DNA of 64,000 nucleotides from Pichia kudriavzevii (taxonomy: Eukaryota; Ascomycota; Pichiomycetes; Pichiales; Pichiaceae), in assembly GCF_003054445.1 (NCBI RefSeq), contig NC_042506.1, positions 2,778,501-2,842,500 on the forward strand. Reading direction: 5' to 3'. Position 1 is the first letter of the stretch; each line of letters opens with the position of its first letter. Positions 49,245 through 59,200 of the stretch are shown one piece after another. A model generated the notes under the pieces. The model saw nothing but the letters and a program-made list of their open reading frames with translations, ran no database searches and was not told where the DNA came from. A program made the translations under genes and the position numbers.

Positions 49245-49514
49245 TTAATGGGTAAGGAACCAACGTCCTTTTTCGAATCTTCTCTTGACAATTTGTCTAC
49301 CAGTACGAGACTTCATTCTAGCAAGGAAACCAAGTCTCCTCTTTCTCTTTAATGTGTTTGGTTGATATGTGTTACCTCTGTTACCACCTCTAGATCCAAA
49401 TCTTTGTTGCATGAAAATTCCTGATAATGCCGGTATACCAGGAGCAGAGAGTCTAACACTTGGTGTAGAAGCAGCCTTTACTGCCGCAAATGAAGACTTA
49501 AGTATTGCAAACAT
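49245..49514 (-). CDS. MRPL34: Mitochondrial ribosomal protein bL34m
   Basis: An 89-aa mitochondrial large-subunit ribosomal protein. The C-terminal 45 residues are the universal bL34 sequence: [19 protein letters not shown], then [22 protein letters not shown]. The N-terminal 40 residues, with Ala, Ser, Arg and no acidic residues, form the import presequence. Divergent with the ATX2-like gene (264 bp between start codons). Confidence 0.97.
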   Translation of the reverse strand: MFAILKSSFAAVKAASTPSVRLSAPGIPALSGIFMQQRFGSRGGNRGNTYQPNTLKRKRRLGFLARMKSRTGRQIVKRRFEKGRWFLTH

Positions 49515-49778
49515 AATCTCGCCTTTCTTTGTTCCAAATGGGTGTTGTGTGGAAGCTAGTTGCTAGGAGCGTATAGTTTGTCGGTGTAAGAGACAATATA
49601 TTGAATGGGTTGAAGTTGAAAACTTGGAGCACAACTTGAAAATGAAAATCGAAATGCGAGCTTCTTCAAGATGTGCACTTTTGGAAAATGTCTCAGTACT
49701 GTACTGTATGAGTCGAGCTAGTTAATCCAAGCTAAATTACAAAGCATTGTCCTCCCGTCCAAATATCAACACTTGCAA

Positions 49779-50591
49779 ATGACTGTGACAGGCTCCCTTC
49801 TATTCTACTCCATCCTGATGGCAGTCTTGTCTTTTTTGTCTGGATTACCAGCATTTTGGATCCAAAGGAAGTTCGAAATGGCTCTTCCATTGATGGTAAA
49901 ACTCACCTCTGGTTTGTTGATTTCGACATGCATCAATCTAGTTATTCCTGAGGCCATTGAAAACCTGTCTTCTGAAAAGTTACACTCAGCATCTTTTGGT
50001 CCTCTAATTTTGTTGGGTTTTATTGTTCTTTATCTAACGGATATTTTTTCCGAACAATTCACGGAATACTTGCAGTCATCAATAAATTTGGATGAAGGGC
50101 CAGCGCATTCTATTGCCAGATCATATTTTTTATCAGTTGTTTCAAACTCCACCACTTTGGCTCTTCTTTTGCATTGTCTTAGTGATGGTATTATTTTAGC
50201 CACCACCCTCTTGTCGGAACCAGTTGAGGAATCTTCAAGTACATGGATGATAATTCTCGCAATATTTTTGCATAAACTCCCTGCATCTTTCTCATTGACA
50301 TCAATCCTACTCTACGAAAAGTTGGAACTGAATATTATAATATTCCACTTATTTCTGTTTTCTGTATCTGCTCCTATTGGAGCTTGGCTGACGTACGGAT
50401 TGTCAAAAATAATTGATTTTCCAGATACTTCATTTGTACTATTGTTTAGTACGGGTGCATTTCTATACATTGGTTTCCACACATTTTTATCGTGCCATAC
50501 AAATGCTAAAGGCTCAAATAACAACTGGAATTTTCTCATTACTATTATTGGTATGATAATCCCAATGTTAGTTTCACTTCTTCATGATTGA
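49779..50591 (+). CDS. ATX2: ZIP-family metal transporter, Atx2/ZIP9-like
   Basis: A 270-aa ZIP transporter with about 8 hydrophobic segments. The two metal-path helices are visible: TTLALLLHCLSDGIILATTL (helix IV, with H, S, D) and IILAIFLHKLPASFSLTSIL (helix V, with HKLP). These patterns and the size fit the ZIP9/Atx2 branch; Saccharomyces Atx2 (313 aa) is a Golgi protein controlling manganese homeostasis. No long histidine loop is present. The start is the ATG at 49779; an in-frame TTG two codons earlier is not used. Metal specificity is not determined by sequence. Confidence 0.8.
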   Translation: MTVTGSLLFYSILMAVLSFLSGLPAFWIQRKFEMALPLMVKLTSGLLISTCINLVIPEAIENLSSEKLHSASFGPLILLGFIVLYLTDIFSEQFTEYLQSSINLDEGPAHSIARSYFLSVVSNSTTLALLLHCLSDGIILATTLLSEPVEESSSTWMIILAIFLHKLPASFSLTSILLYEKLELNIIIFHLFLFSVSAPIGAWLTYGLSKIIDFPDTSFVLLFSTGAFLYIGFHTFLSCHTNAKGSNNNWNFLITIIGMIIPMLVSLLHD

Positions 50592-50712
50592 TCAATTATA
50601 CCCATATTTGAAATACATTGATAGCATCATCTTTCCTTTTTTTTTAGTGCATTTGCATGATTACATTATTCTCGGTCCAATTTTATATACCTATCCAATT
50701 AGAAAGATTTAT

Positions 50713-51345
50713 TTACTCTCTACGTATACGCTTTCTCATCAACCACTGATCTTTCTTTGTGGCAATATCTTTGCTACTGAAATTCGTAGTTTTCTTATTG
50801 TCACCCAAAACTTTCACGTGGATCCCTCCGGAAACTTGTTTCTCGGTTTTGCCTTTCAATTCCCTCAGCTTTTGCAATCTTTCCTGTCTGTTCTTCCTTT
50901 TATTTGCTTTCTGAATCTTTTCTTCCTCTTCTTCATTGTTGAAAACAATCTTACTTGGAGCAGGCTTATCCAAATCAATGTCTTCAAGCAAATCTTCGGG
51001 AAGTTCCTCCGGAAGGTCTTCAGAAATACCTTCCAATTCCTTACGCTTCTTTTCTAGCTCTTTTAGCTCCTTTTCGAGTTTAGTGATCTTTCTCTTTTCT
51101 TCAACTTCTCTGTGTTTGGCCTTAGCAGCAGCACGTTTTTGCTTCAGTAATTCCTCTTCAGCTTTTTGCCTTGCTAGTGCATTTTTCTTTGAGTCCGAAA
51201 TTGACTCCTCTTCAGGAGCCTCGTCTTCACTGTCAGACTCAGATTCTTCTTGCTTATTGATGATTAGATCTTTCTTGGCCTTTATTTCATCAGAAACAAA
51301 AGGTTCATCGTCATTGAACGTCTTGTGGGATCTTGTTACCACCAT
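50713..51345 (-). CDS. BUD21: SSU processome component Bud21/Utp16
   Basis: A 210-aa acidic/basic coiled-coil protein fitting Bud21 (Utp16), a small-subunit processome component for 18S rRNA maturation. Support: similar length (214 aa in Saccharomyces), an N-terminal acidic segment after VSDEIKAKKDL, a long charged coiled coil (about residues 55-105), IVFNNEEEEEKIQKANKRKNRQERLQKLR, and a C-terminal VKVLGDN-type segment followed by ATKKDQWLMRKRIRR. Low complexity lowers certainty. An RRPE-like element upstream supports a ribosome-biogenesis role. Confidence 0.7.
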   Translation of the reverse strand: MVVTRSHKTFNDDEPFVSDEIKAKKDLIINKQEESESDSEDEAPEEESISDSKKNALARQKAEEELLKQKRAAAKAKHREVEEKRKITKLEKELKELEKKRKELEGISEDLPEELPEDLLEDIDLDKPAPSKIVFNNEEEEEKIQKANKRKNRQERLQKLRELKGKTEKQVSGGIHVKVLGDNKKTTNFSSKDIATKKDQWLMRKRIRRE

Positions 51346-51733
51346 GAATAAATAGCAAGCTTAGATAAACAATTTGAGCTATAAAATCTGCCTGCTAGAA
51401 CTAAAGTCCTTAACGCAAATCAAATATGTTTATAAAGTGTTGAGTTATCAGGAAAAAAAAAACCAGTGAAAAAAAATTTCACAATCGCAAATTCATGTTC
51501 ATCGGGAATTCATGTATCGCATTTGGTAACAATATGATAGCACAATATTTTATATCATGATCAATTGAGAATTCTGCATTATTTATAGGATAATGTACAA
51601 TTATAATAGTGGTCAATAGTGGAAGGGTTGCAACGACACTCGAACCCCGTATTTAACTGAGAAATGATGGCGTTGTACAAAAATATCCTTGATTGCAAAG
51701 TTTAAAAACAGATCCACCTTCGCCAATGAGACT
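51346..51733. other. BUD21 promoter region
   Basis: A 388-bp AT-rich spacer with the RRPE-like element at 51467-51481. A TTCGAGT-containing segment near 51637-51650 (minus strand) resembles a tRNA T-loop but does not fold. Confidence 0.5.
51467..51481 (-). promoter_or_regulatory. RRPE-like palindromic element, BUD21 promoter
   Basis: TGAAAAAAAATTTCA lies about 122 bp upstream of the BUD21 ATG and contains the AAAATTTCA form of the RRPE. It is nearly palindromic, so orientation is not meaningful. Confidence 0.45.
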
Positions 51734-51961
51734 TTACTGAAGCTGTTGTGTCTCTAAATCAATATCGTATCCTTTTTTTACATACTGATTTGTTGGTGCA
51801 TTATCGTTCAGCAACGTTGATCTCAATACATTTTTTGTATCAGTGAGAGGAATTTGCACGTTATGACAGAAGGCAACAGCCGACTCTTTTTGCTTTATTG
51901 TTCTTTTAATAAGTTTGTTGATATTTCTGTTACTACACATAGTATTGATAGCATTGTGCAT
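51734..51961 (-). CDS. Possible small protein, 75 aa, unrecognised
   Basis: An ATG-started frame with mixed composition (MHNAINTMCSNRNINKLIKR at the start, a C-terminal DIDLETQQLQ), located in a gap between BUD21 and the dehydrogenase gene. I recognise no family. It could be a short real gene, one exon of a larger gene, or chance. Confidence 0.3.
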   Translation of the reverse strand: MHNAINTMCSNRNINKLIKRTIKQKESAVAFCHNVQIPLTDTKNVLRSTLLNDNAPTNQYVKKGYDIDLETQQLQ

Positions 51962-52108
51962 CTTTTTTGGTATTTTACTTGAAGTCGGGATGCACGGACA
52001 GCATTATACCGGTATCTATCTATGTATTTAAGGTTATACTTGAGCATGATCAATACAGATATAGGAGGTAATTGAGTATACTAAAAGGTAAAAAAAGGCA
52101 GCACGTAA

Positions 52109-52936
52109 TCACACAGATATAAATCCCCCGTCAACGACAATGTCGGTACCTGTGGTGAAAGAGCTTGCATCGCTGGCCAAATAGACATAGGCACCTGTGA
52201 TTTCTTGAGGATTTGCCATTCTTCCTAAAGGAGTCTGTTTACACCATTGATCCAAAAGGGAAGGATCCATCTTACCTGTAAGCTTTGTTTTTACATACCC
52301 TGGGGATACGCTGTTCACCCTGATTCTACCATCACCAATGGAAGACCACTCAACTGCTAAGGATTTTGCCATTTGACGTACACCCGCCTTGGCGACATTG
52401 TATGGAGTTTGTAATTGCGGGACATTGATAATGTGACCAGACATTGATGCAGTTAGAATTAACGATCCGTAACCTTGCTTCTCAAAAATCTTACCAACAT
52501 ATGCACTGCAATAGTAAACTGATGATAAATCTAGCTTGATAAAAGTCTCCCAATTCCCCACTAATTCGGAATTTGTTTTAAAATCAGTGACACCTCCTGC
52601 TGGCCAACCAACTCCTGCATTTGCAACACAAACGTCGACTCGACCATACTTTTTCAAAATTTCATCAAACATATTTTCAATTTCTTCAGGCATCGATAGA
52701 TTGCATTTGTAAGAGTCTGCCGTGATGCCGTATTGTGATTTAATATCGTCGACTAACTTATCAACTGGGGTTGAATTGTAGACAATTATAACAAGTGCAT
52801 CCATAGATGCAAATGCCTTACAAATCTCTAAGCCTATTCCAGAAGATCCACCTGTAACGACACATACTTTATCTTTCAACGAAAAAAGGCTTTTAGTTGA
52901 CTGCTTTATTTGGGGCGTTTCTCTAGTTTTGAACAT
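52109..52936 (-). CDS. Short-chain dehydrogenase/reductase, sorbose/xylulose reductase-like
   Basis: A 275-aa classical SDR oxidoreductase using NAD(P)H. The cofactor motif is VVTGGSSGIGLEICKAF (TGxxxGxG, about residues 26-42); NAG appears in CVANAGVGWPAGG; the catalytic tetrad residues are Ser (ILTASMSGH) and YNVAK (Tyr-x-x-x-Lys). The C-terminal GRMANPQEITGAYVYLASDASSFTTG and VDGGF are typical. It most resembles fungal Sou1-type sorbose reductases and NADPH-dependent L-xylulose/mannitol dehydrogenases. The substrate is uncertain. The start at 52936 is the first ATG; 13 earlier codons begin with TTG. Confidence 0.88.
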   Translation of the reverse strand: MFKTRETPQIKQSTKSLFSLKDKVCVVTGGSSGIGLEICKAFASMDALVIIVYNSTPVDKLVDDIKSQYGITADSYKCNLSMPEEIENMFDEILKKYGRVDVCVANAGVGWPAGGVTDFKTNSELVGNWETFIKLDLSSVYYCSAYVGKIFEKQGYGSLILTASMSGHIINVPQLQTPYNVAKAGVRQMAKSLAVEWSSIGDGRIRVNSVSPGYVKTKLTGKMDPSLLDQWCKQTPLGRMANPQEITGAYVYLASDASSFTTGTDIVVDGGFISV

Positions 52937-54901
52937 CACGGGTTTGTAAATTTGATCGTATTCAATGTGAAACAATATTGAAAGTCATTTCAAGGTAACG
53001 GTGATGCTATATTTATAACACCAAGCCAGCACAACCACTCCCAGTAAAAACTAGGGCATAATGAGGTAATAATTTCGTATGTTTATCGGAGTTTTTTTTT
53101 TCTGTTAAAGTGGCCCTGCCCCGCACTAACACAAACCCAAATGTGGGATACTTCTCAAATAACATCCGAAAGGATATTTAGATTTTGACAAGTAGTGTGT
53201 AAGTAAAGATATTTTTAACTGGTCTATTGACTCATCTGCTGAGGTTTATCATTACAGACTATTATTTTTACAATCTAATACTAGTCGTTTGCGTTAATGT
53301 TATTTGTTCTCTAATCCTTTTTTGACGATAAACCCTTTTGTCATTGTGGCTGACGCTGTTTAATTGTTTTGGGATCTGTGGAGGTGAAAACTTTATTTAT
53401 GAGAAAGGTATTGATATTCTTGTGAACTTCAGATACTTAGTTTGAAACGCTAGCGTGCTGTCATGAGGAAGGGTATTACTTTTTATATACTGTTCGAAAT
53501 AACTAATGTTTTTTTAAAGGTTCATATGATTATTACCCACCCTGAACATATACTTGCCTTCCCAACTTAAATGCAAATTATGTTCATGTTTATTATCACT
53601 CTTTAATTGTTTTTTCTAATCAAACTTCCTGTAATTATTTTCGTAAGCTTTTGAGAACCAATTTCAGCATGAAGTAGGGATGAATGCTTGACAAAAACAG
53701 ATTTACAAGTAGCAATATTTGCAGTTTCAGATGAAAACTCCAAGAGCTTCTCATGTATTGGTCGGGTGCACAAGTATTTTATAAAATTCCTTTGAGTCGA
53801 AGTTGCATTCATCACATTTTTTATTAAAAGCTCGAAAAATGGAGAAAGAAACGAATCAGTATCCTATGATTATATGGTCCTGCTCCTGAATGTATATTTA
53901 TATATATATATTTCTGAAATAATAAACTATTACTCTTTTGAGGAGCTAGAAAAGCATAAATTTTTACGCCCAGTAAAGATATAGCACAAGCTCGGTAATT
54001 ATTGCTTGGTAATTATAGTCTGTGGTGTACTTCCCTTTTTCGGGGATACTACATTGATTTAAAATATAAATATAATTTATATGTTCAAAGCAAGGTCAAT
54101 ATAAAGGGTTTGTCTCTAGTATTCTGAGTTTGGAATTTGATCTTACTATTGGAGTAATGATTTTTAGAGTTTATTTTCTGAGACGGCGATTCCTTCCTAA
54201 TTCCTAATTGCTGATTCATGCATGCATACCAAAATGCCCAAAGTCAGTTCTCAGAACTGGCATCACGGAGTTTGTCAAAACTTTTAAGAGGTTAGGAATA
54301 TCAAAGTGCAACTCCATCAAGTTTTGATGGTATTTAACAAATTTTTCTAGAAATTCTAGAAGTATATTCTAACGATTCTCATGAAAGGACAGTTTTACAT
54401 CGCTATGGTCGAAACATTTGAACCAAAAATTGGCTCTCGGTAAAATATAAACCTTTATTTTCCAAGAATGTTTAAATAAATACCTAATCAAAGCGCCATT
54501 ATTTTTTACCGAAACATACACTACAAGAATACATTTTCTAATTTGGATCAGCTTATTGGTGTACTAACCTTTCTGATCACTTTTTTCTGATGGAACGATA
54601 TTTTTTTTCCCGGATACCTATTTTCTAAAGCTTGTCACAAATTTGTTTAATCCAAAAGACAATTTTGAAAGTTAGAAACGTAGATTATTTTGAGATTCAG
54701 TTTTAGGGCTTTCTTAGTTTTCAAAAAGTCTGGTACTTTTTTAATGTTTACCTGATATCTTTAAATAATTTTCATGAATAATGTGGCCAATTTAAAAAAG
54801 CTCATATTCCATAAAGGTGCAATTTTGTCTAAAACTGAGCGAATATTTTTGTCCAAAATTCGACTGGTTAATACAGTGGTCCCTTTTTAAAAAGCACATC
54901 A
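52937..54901. other. 2-kb AT-rich region without recognisable gene
   Basis: Between the dehydrogenase gene and tRNA-His, no frame looks coding. Alternating AT sequence occurs near 53893-53912 and short direct repeats (TTCCTAATTCCTAATTGCTG) near 54192-54212. The region may include decayed retroelement sequence, but I cannot define ends. Confidence 0.45.
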
Positions 54902-54973
54902 GCCGTTCTAGTATAGTGGTCAGTACGCATCGTTGTGGCCGATGAGACCCAGGTTCGATTCCTGGGAACGGCA
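54902..54973 (+). tRNA. tRNA-His (anticodon GTG)
   Basis: A 72-nt cloverleaf: acceptor GCCGTTC/GAACGGC (7 perfect pairs), D arm GTAT/GTAC, anticodon arm CATCG-TTGTGGC-CGATG with anticodon GTG, T arm CCAGG-TTCGATT-CCTGG, discriminator A. It closely follows yeast tRNA-His. The extra 5' G of mature tRNA-His is added after transcription. A T-rich stretch follows at 54974-54981. Confidence 0.97.
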
Positions 54974-55231
54974 TTCTTTTTGGAAAGAAAATTCATTCCA
55001 CAATTTTTTTTGGGAGTGGATATATTTACCCGGAACGGGGGTAAAATCCCCTCAATCTTGCGAGGCAAAATGGCTGAATGGAACAGGAAAAAAAAGGATG
55101 GAAAAAATGTATATATAGTCACACATTATTATTCCTGGTATTTATCGGATACCCAGATTAGTTTTTCAGTTCTAAGATACCGGACATTCTTCTTTTATAT
55201 TTGAGGCAGCTGAAGTACTTCAATAACAAGG

Positions 55232-56206
55232 ATGAGTATATTCAGTGAATCAGCATGTCAGGCTGGTGCCAACCCCCTTAACAAGTTTGTTGAGAACGCG
55301 GCAAATGCAGATATTGGTAACTTTCAAAAAGCTTTTGAACAAAAACAACACGGAAACTTCCATAGTTTCCAAAGCATTGACAGTTCAGTGCAAAACAGTT
55401 TTGACAACTTTACTAGTTTGAATAATGAAGAACTAGTACCTCCGCAGTCATTTTATCATCATCCTCAGAACCAGAATTTAAGTGCCCAGCTCAATCAACA
55501 ACGCGTTCATCATTTACAACCTCAGGGAGGATGGGTAAATGATTTCAACAATTTGTCATTGTCCGACCACCAAAAACACCCTGCCACTATTAACGAACAC
55601 CAAGAGCCCCGTCATTTCCAGCCATATGCCCAAAAGCCAGTACATAGTTTCACTAGTCGACAATTAAATGCTCCGATCTTACTAAACAAATCTCATGCCA
55701 CCGAACAAAACGTGGCCACCCACGCATTCGAATCAAATATGGCAATGTCCCACATTAAAGAAGCTAATAAGGAGTTCGACAGCGTCTTCAGCGAGGTTGA
55801 GTCAGAGTTGATTACAGAGTCAGTAACACCAAATCAACGAACAGAAGAAGAGGAGGCTTCTATTTCGGCAAATAATGAAGAAGAAAAGATACAATTTGCG
55901 ATGCTAGCAAGAAAAGTTTTTGTTACTATGAATGATACCCCTAAACACGTTTCTACTGCAACGTCCAATAAATTCAAGCAGAGTGGTTTTATGCAATTAA
56001 TGAATCAGATTTCAAATAGAGAAATAGAAATAAGTGATGACCAGAAGAAACTGGTGGATCAAAATGGAGTTGATATCCGTTCTGCTCTTTCTGATCCTCT
56101 ATCGAGCCTTGAATCCCATGATATTTTGGAATCTCCATTCGAGTCAGCTAGAAAAGTCACTAATGGTATGGTTGACTCTAAATCATGGCAAAGCGAATTT
56201 GTGTAA
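55232..56206 (+). CDS. PEX20: Peroxisomal PTS2 co-receptor Pex20-like
   Basis: A 324-aa hydrophilic, mostly disordered protein with features of the Pex20/Pex18/Pex21 family, the co-receptor that helps Pex7 import PTS2 cargo into peroxisomes. It has a conserved N-terminal cysteine (Cys9 in ESACQAGANPLNKF), used for recycling by ubiquitylation, a helical FQKAFEQ segment (31-37), a WxxxF motif (W101VNDF) for Pex13/Pex14 docking, and a C-terminal Pex7-binding-like stretch around FKQSGFMQLMNQISNREIEI. The middle is rich in Gln, His and Asn. Saccharomyces has the split paralogues Pex18/Pex21; a single Pex20 fits Pichiaceae. Confidence 0.8.
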   Translation: MSIFSESACQAGANPLNKFVENAANADIGNFQKAFEQKQHGNFHSFQSIDSSVQNSFDNFTSLNNEELVPPQSFYHHPQNQNLSAQLNQQRVHHLQPQGGWVNDFNNLSLSDHQKHPATINEHQEPRHFQPYAQKPVHSFTSRQLNAPILLNKSHATEQNVATHAFESNMAMSHIKEANKEFDSVFSEVESELITESVTPNQRTEEEEASISANNEEEKIQFAMLARKVFVTMNDTPKHVSTATSNKFKQSGFMQLMNQISNREIEISDDQKKLVDQNGVDIRSALSDPLSSLESHDILESPFESARKVTNGMVDSKSWQSEFV

Positions 56207-59200
56207 CTCTTTTATTCGATTCCATATTCTTTACCTTTTATAAATTATACAAAAACACTTGATGAATGACTTGATTAGCAAATACGCTATTAATCGCTCT
56301 ACTAGCTGGTTTGTTAGTGCTCTAACCTGTAGCCTGAAGTTCTCACTCAGATCTTGCTAGAGATGCACAATTGAAATCTAAGCAATAAAAAATAAAAATG
56401 AAAATCTCGCGTTTCCAAGAAATTCGGCTATTGTGTTTTTACAGCCTCGGCTATCGGGTGTATATGCGCGTATCTTTCTCAAAACATCAGAAGAGAGACT
56501 TTATTTTTATCTTTCGGCGATGTTTGTTTTGACTGTTTACAATATTACGTCTTTTTTGATGGTATGTAAATGGACCACACATACACTATGTCGACCAGGT
56601 ATTGCAGTCCTAAAATGTACTGCTTTTGCCTACACACAATCATCATCTGATTTTGACATTCCTAACTTTAGTGTTTTCATCAAAACACACTACTGTTTGA
56701 TTACTGCAATCCTAGTCTACTCAGTCATCTAATATTTGGCAACTGATTGCTTTGAATCCATAGGGTTTAAACTAATTGAGGGTATACATTGATTTCATCT
56801 CCTAGTTTTGAACAACTAGACAGGTTATTTTTTGGTATTTATCCGCTGATTTTATACGAACACTGTTATGGTATGTATACTTATATCCTGAATGTTTTTG
56901 CCTTTTGTTGAGGGAGTACTAACACAGACTTAACTTTTGAATATGGATAGCTACAAAGGGGATCAGGCCAAACACTACTGTCTAGTACGAGGGTATGGTA
57001 ATTGAAGAGTCTAAAAAAGACGTTTATTCTACGTTCTGCCCTTTACTTGTTTGGTGTTCCAGCAAATGTCACTGGTCACCAATTTATTGTTGACAAATAG
57101 AAAATATTCGATGCGACCTAACTCATGGTTATAGATCAGTTACAAGCTCTATATGAAACCTCACGGCAACAAACTAAAGTGGGAAATCCACTACTCTGCA
57201 ACCGGTATTTGTAGTTGCTTACATGATTTTAGCAAACGCTTTCAGATTGCAATCAAAGCATGAGGCTTTTGGTTGAAATGAAGTTACAATACATATTTCT
57301 GTGATGAATTAGAACATTGTTAGAAGGTCTTATTCATTGGGAAAAATCTCTATCCGGTTTTGAGGTGATGTGATGATGCTCATTTATTATACCTTTGACT
57401 ACACTAAACAGATATCAGGCTAATGATGGAACTATCATAATTGAAAATGCTGTACATGTTTATGAGCAAACTATTTTAGTTTCTTTGAGGATATACGTGC
57501 TACACAAATGCCTGAAACTTTTGTTGGTTTATTCAGAATTTGTTCGATTTGTTGGGAGATGTTTTTAAAGTTTTTCTAGAATGCTGATGTTTTCAGCACT
57601 CCAAACTAAAGTTGTACTTGGATGTACTCAAGAGACTACTGTTCATATTGGTCGAAACGTTTTTTGTCATTCTCATACAAATCCACTCATTCCATAACTT
57701 TTGGACGCACTTTCTGCTGATATTTTGTATTGATTTCCATTTGTGGATATAGGGCCTGGAATTATTGAACCGATTATAAGATAGCCAGGCTGGTGTGTTT
57801 ACTTAGTAACAAGTTGCATGCTGCATTTTTCTGCCTTTTGTTGATTACAAGGAGCTCATATTTTTGTGTCTTGAACAACACTTATTTGGCTTTAGATCAA
57901 ACGCCCGAAAAACGATATTTGAAAGCGCAGCATTAATGTTTAGGATGCCTTGACGATTTGACTTTAGTCAATTCATTTTATACGAGATTCTTTTTGAGAG
58001 GATCTTCAAAGTGTTGGAGGAGTATCAAGGGAAGGAGCTGGAGTTTGATATTCCGAGCAAACTAATTATACTAGAAGAAACTATTCACTAGTGATTAGGC
58101 TTTGTTTTTGCTACTAATGCAGTGCCATAGTGGAGACCAGACTTTTAGTCTCCGATATATGTTTCTAACTCTTTTTGTGTTATGGAAGTGTATGGTCCAG
58201 CCAACCAGAATTGCCTCAGAATATGTTGCTGTTTTCGATTGAAGATTTTACCATATATTATTGATACTTATCCTACGCCGTGAGTTTATCGGGCTTTCAC
58301 GTGTACGCCATTCCAAGTTGATTGACTAGTCAGGTGGTATAATACCATTTATTGGCGTTTTGTATCTCGATGTATTAATACAGTATTTTGGCTTAGGTTT
58401 TTGAAATCATTCTAACATTGTCGGTTCAAAGCTGTTGAGTTTTCAGTAAAGTCAAAACCCACTTGTTTTAGTGTTGACTGGTTGACCAATTACCGTTGTC
58501 TTTTTGGCTAGGTTGACAGCGATACGTTTTTGCATTTAAAAAACATCACATCCTATCAGTATACCGTTAATGGAGGCGGTTAAAAAAGGGCCATTTTAGA
58601 GTAAGCGGTAAGTATGCCTATACAAGGACACAAGGGCTATTCAAGTTAGTTTATTATTTTGTTGAATTTACACAACAAAGTTGTTCATTTAGCTACTGTT
58701 CTGATTTCTATACCATTGTCAGGTTTGGAATGCTAGCACACCTACTTCATCTTCATACAAACGATGATTATTAATGTCACTTCAACTTCCCAAATGGTTT
58801 GAGTACCTTCTACAGGATCATTAGCAAATTCTCTCTTAATTCTACTAGTTGAAGGTTTTTCTTACTAGTTCCATTTGTTTATGCGTGATTTCTTCTGTGT
58901 CAAAGTCTACTACTTAGATCCAAACTAATACTTTTCAAGGGTACTAAATATTTGCCAGCTCATTGCGTATTAATGTTCAGTTTTAAAGCCTACAGTTGTG
59001 CAGCAATGAAATTCAGAATAGCTTAAAATAGTGCTGAGTATAGAAAGAGCAAGTGGTAGTGGTAGTTTGGATAGTGAGTAAAAGTTGAAAAGAATTTGCC
59101 AGCAATAGAGGAGAATATATCAAGGCAAACGAAAGAGACAGTTTGGTTTGTACTTTCGTTTGGTGAGAATGGTGCTTACTTCTGTACCTCACTGCTTTAT

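Noticed and set aside
51615-51670. tRNA-like segment on the minus strand (TTCGAGT T-loop, then TGCAACC)
   Set aside because: The bases flanking the T-loop do not pair into a 5-bp stem, no matching acceptor or anticodon stem is found upstream, and no T-run terminator fits. At most an eroded fragment.
53603-53812. 69-codon minus-strand frame near 53.7 kb
   Set aside because: AT-rich surroundings, no motif, no context; compatible with chance.
53880-54220. Possible solo LTR near tRNA-His
   Set aside because: AT-alternating sequence and short direct repeats were seen, but no TG...CA ends, target-site duplication or second copy could be identified.
56433-56732. 99-codon plus-strand frame after PEX20
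   Set aside because: Starts with a non-ATG codon context, mixed hydrophobic composition typical of random T-rich DNA, and no homology-like motif. Taken as chance inside the desert.
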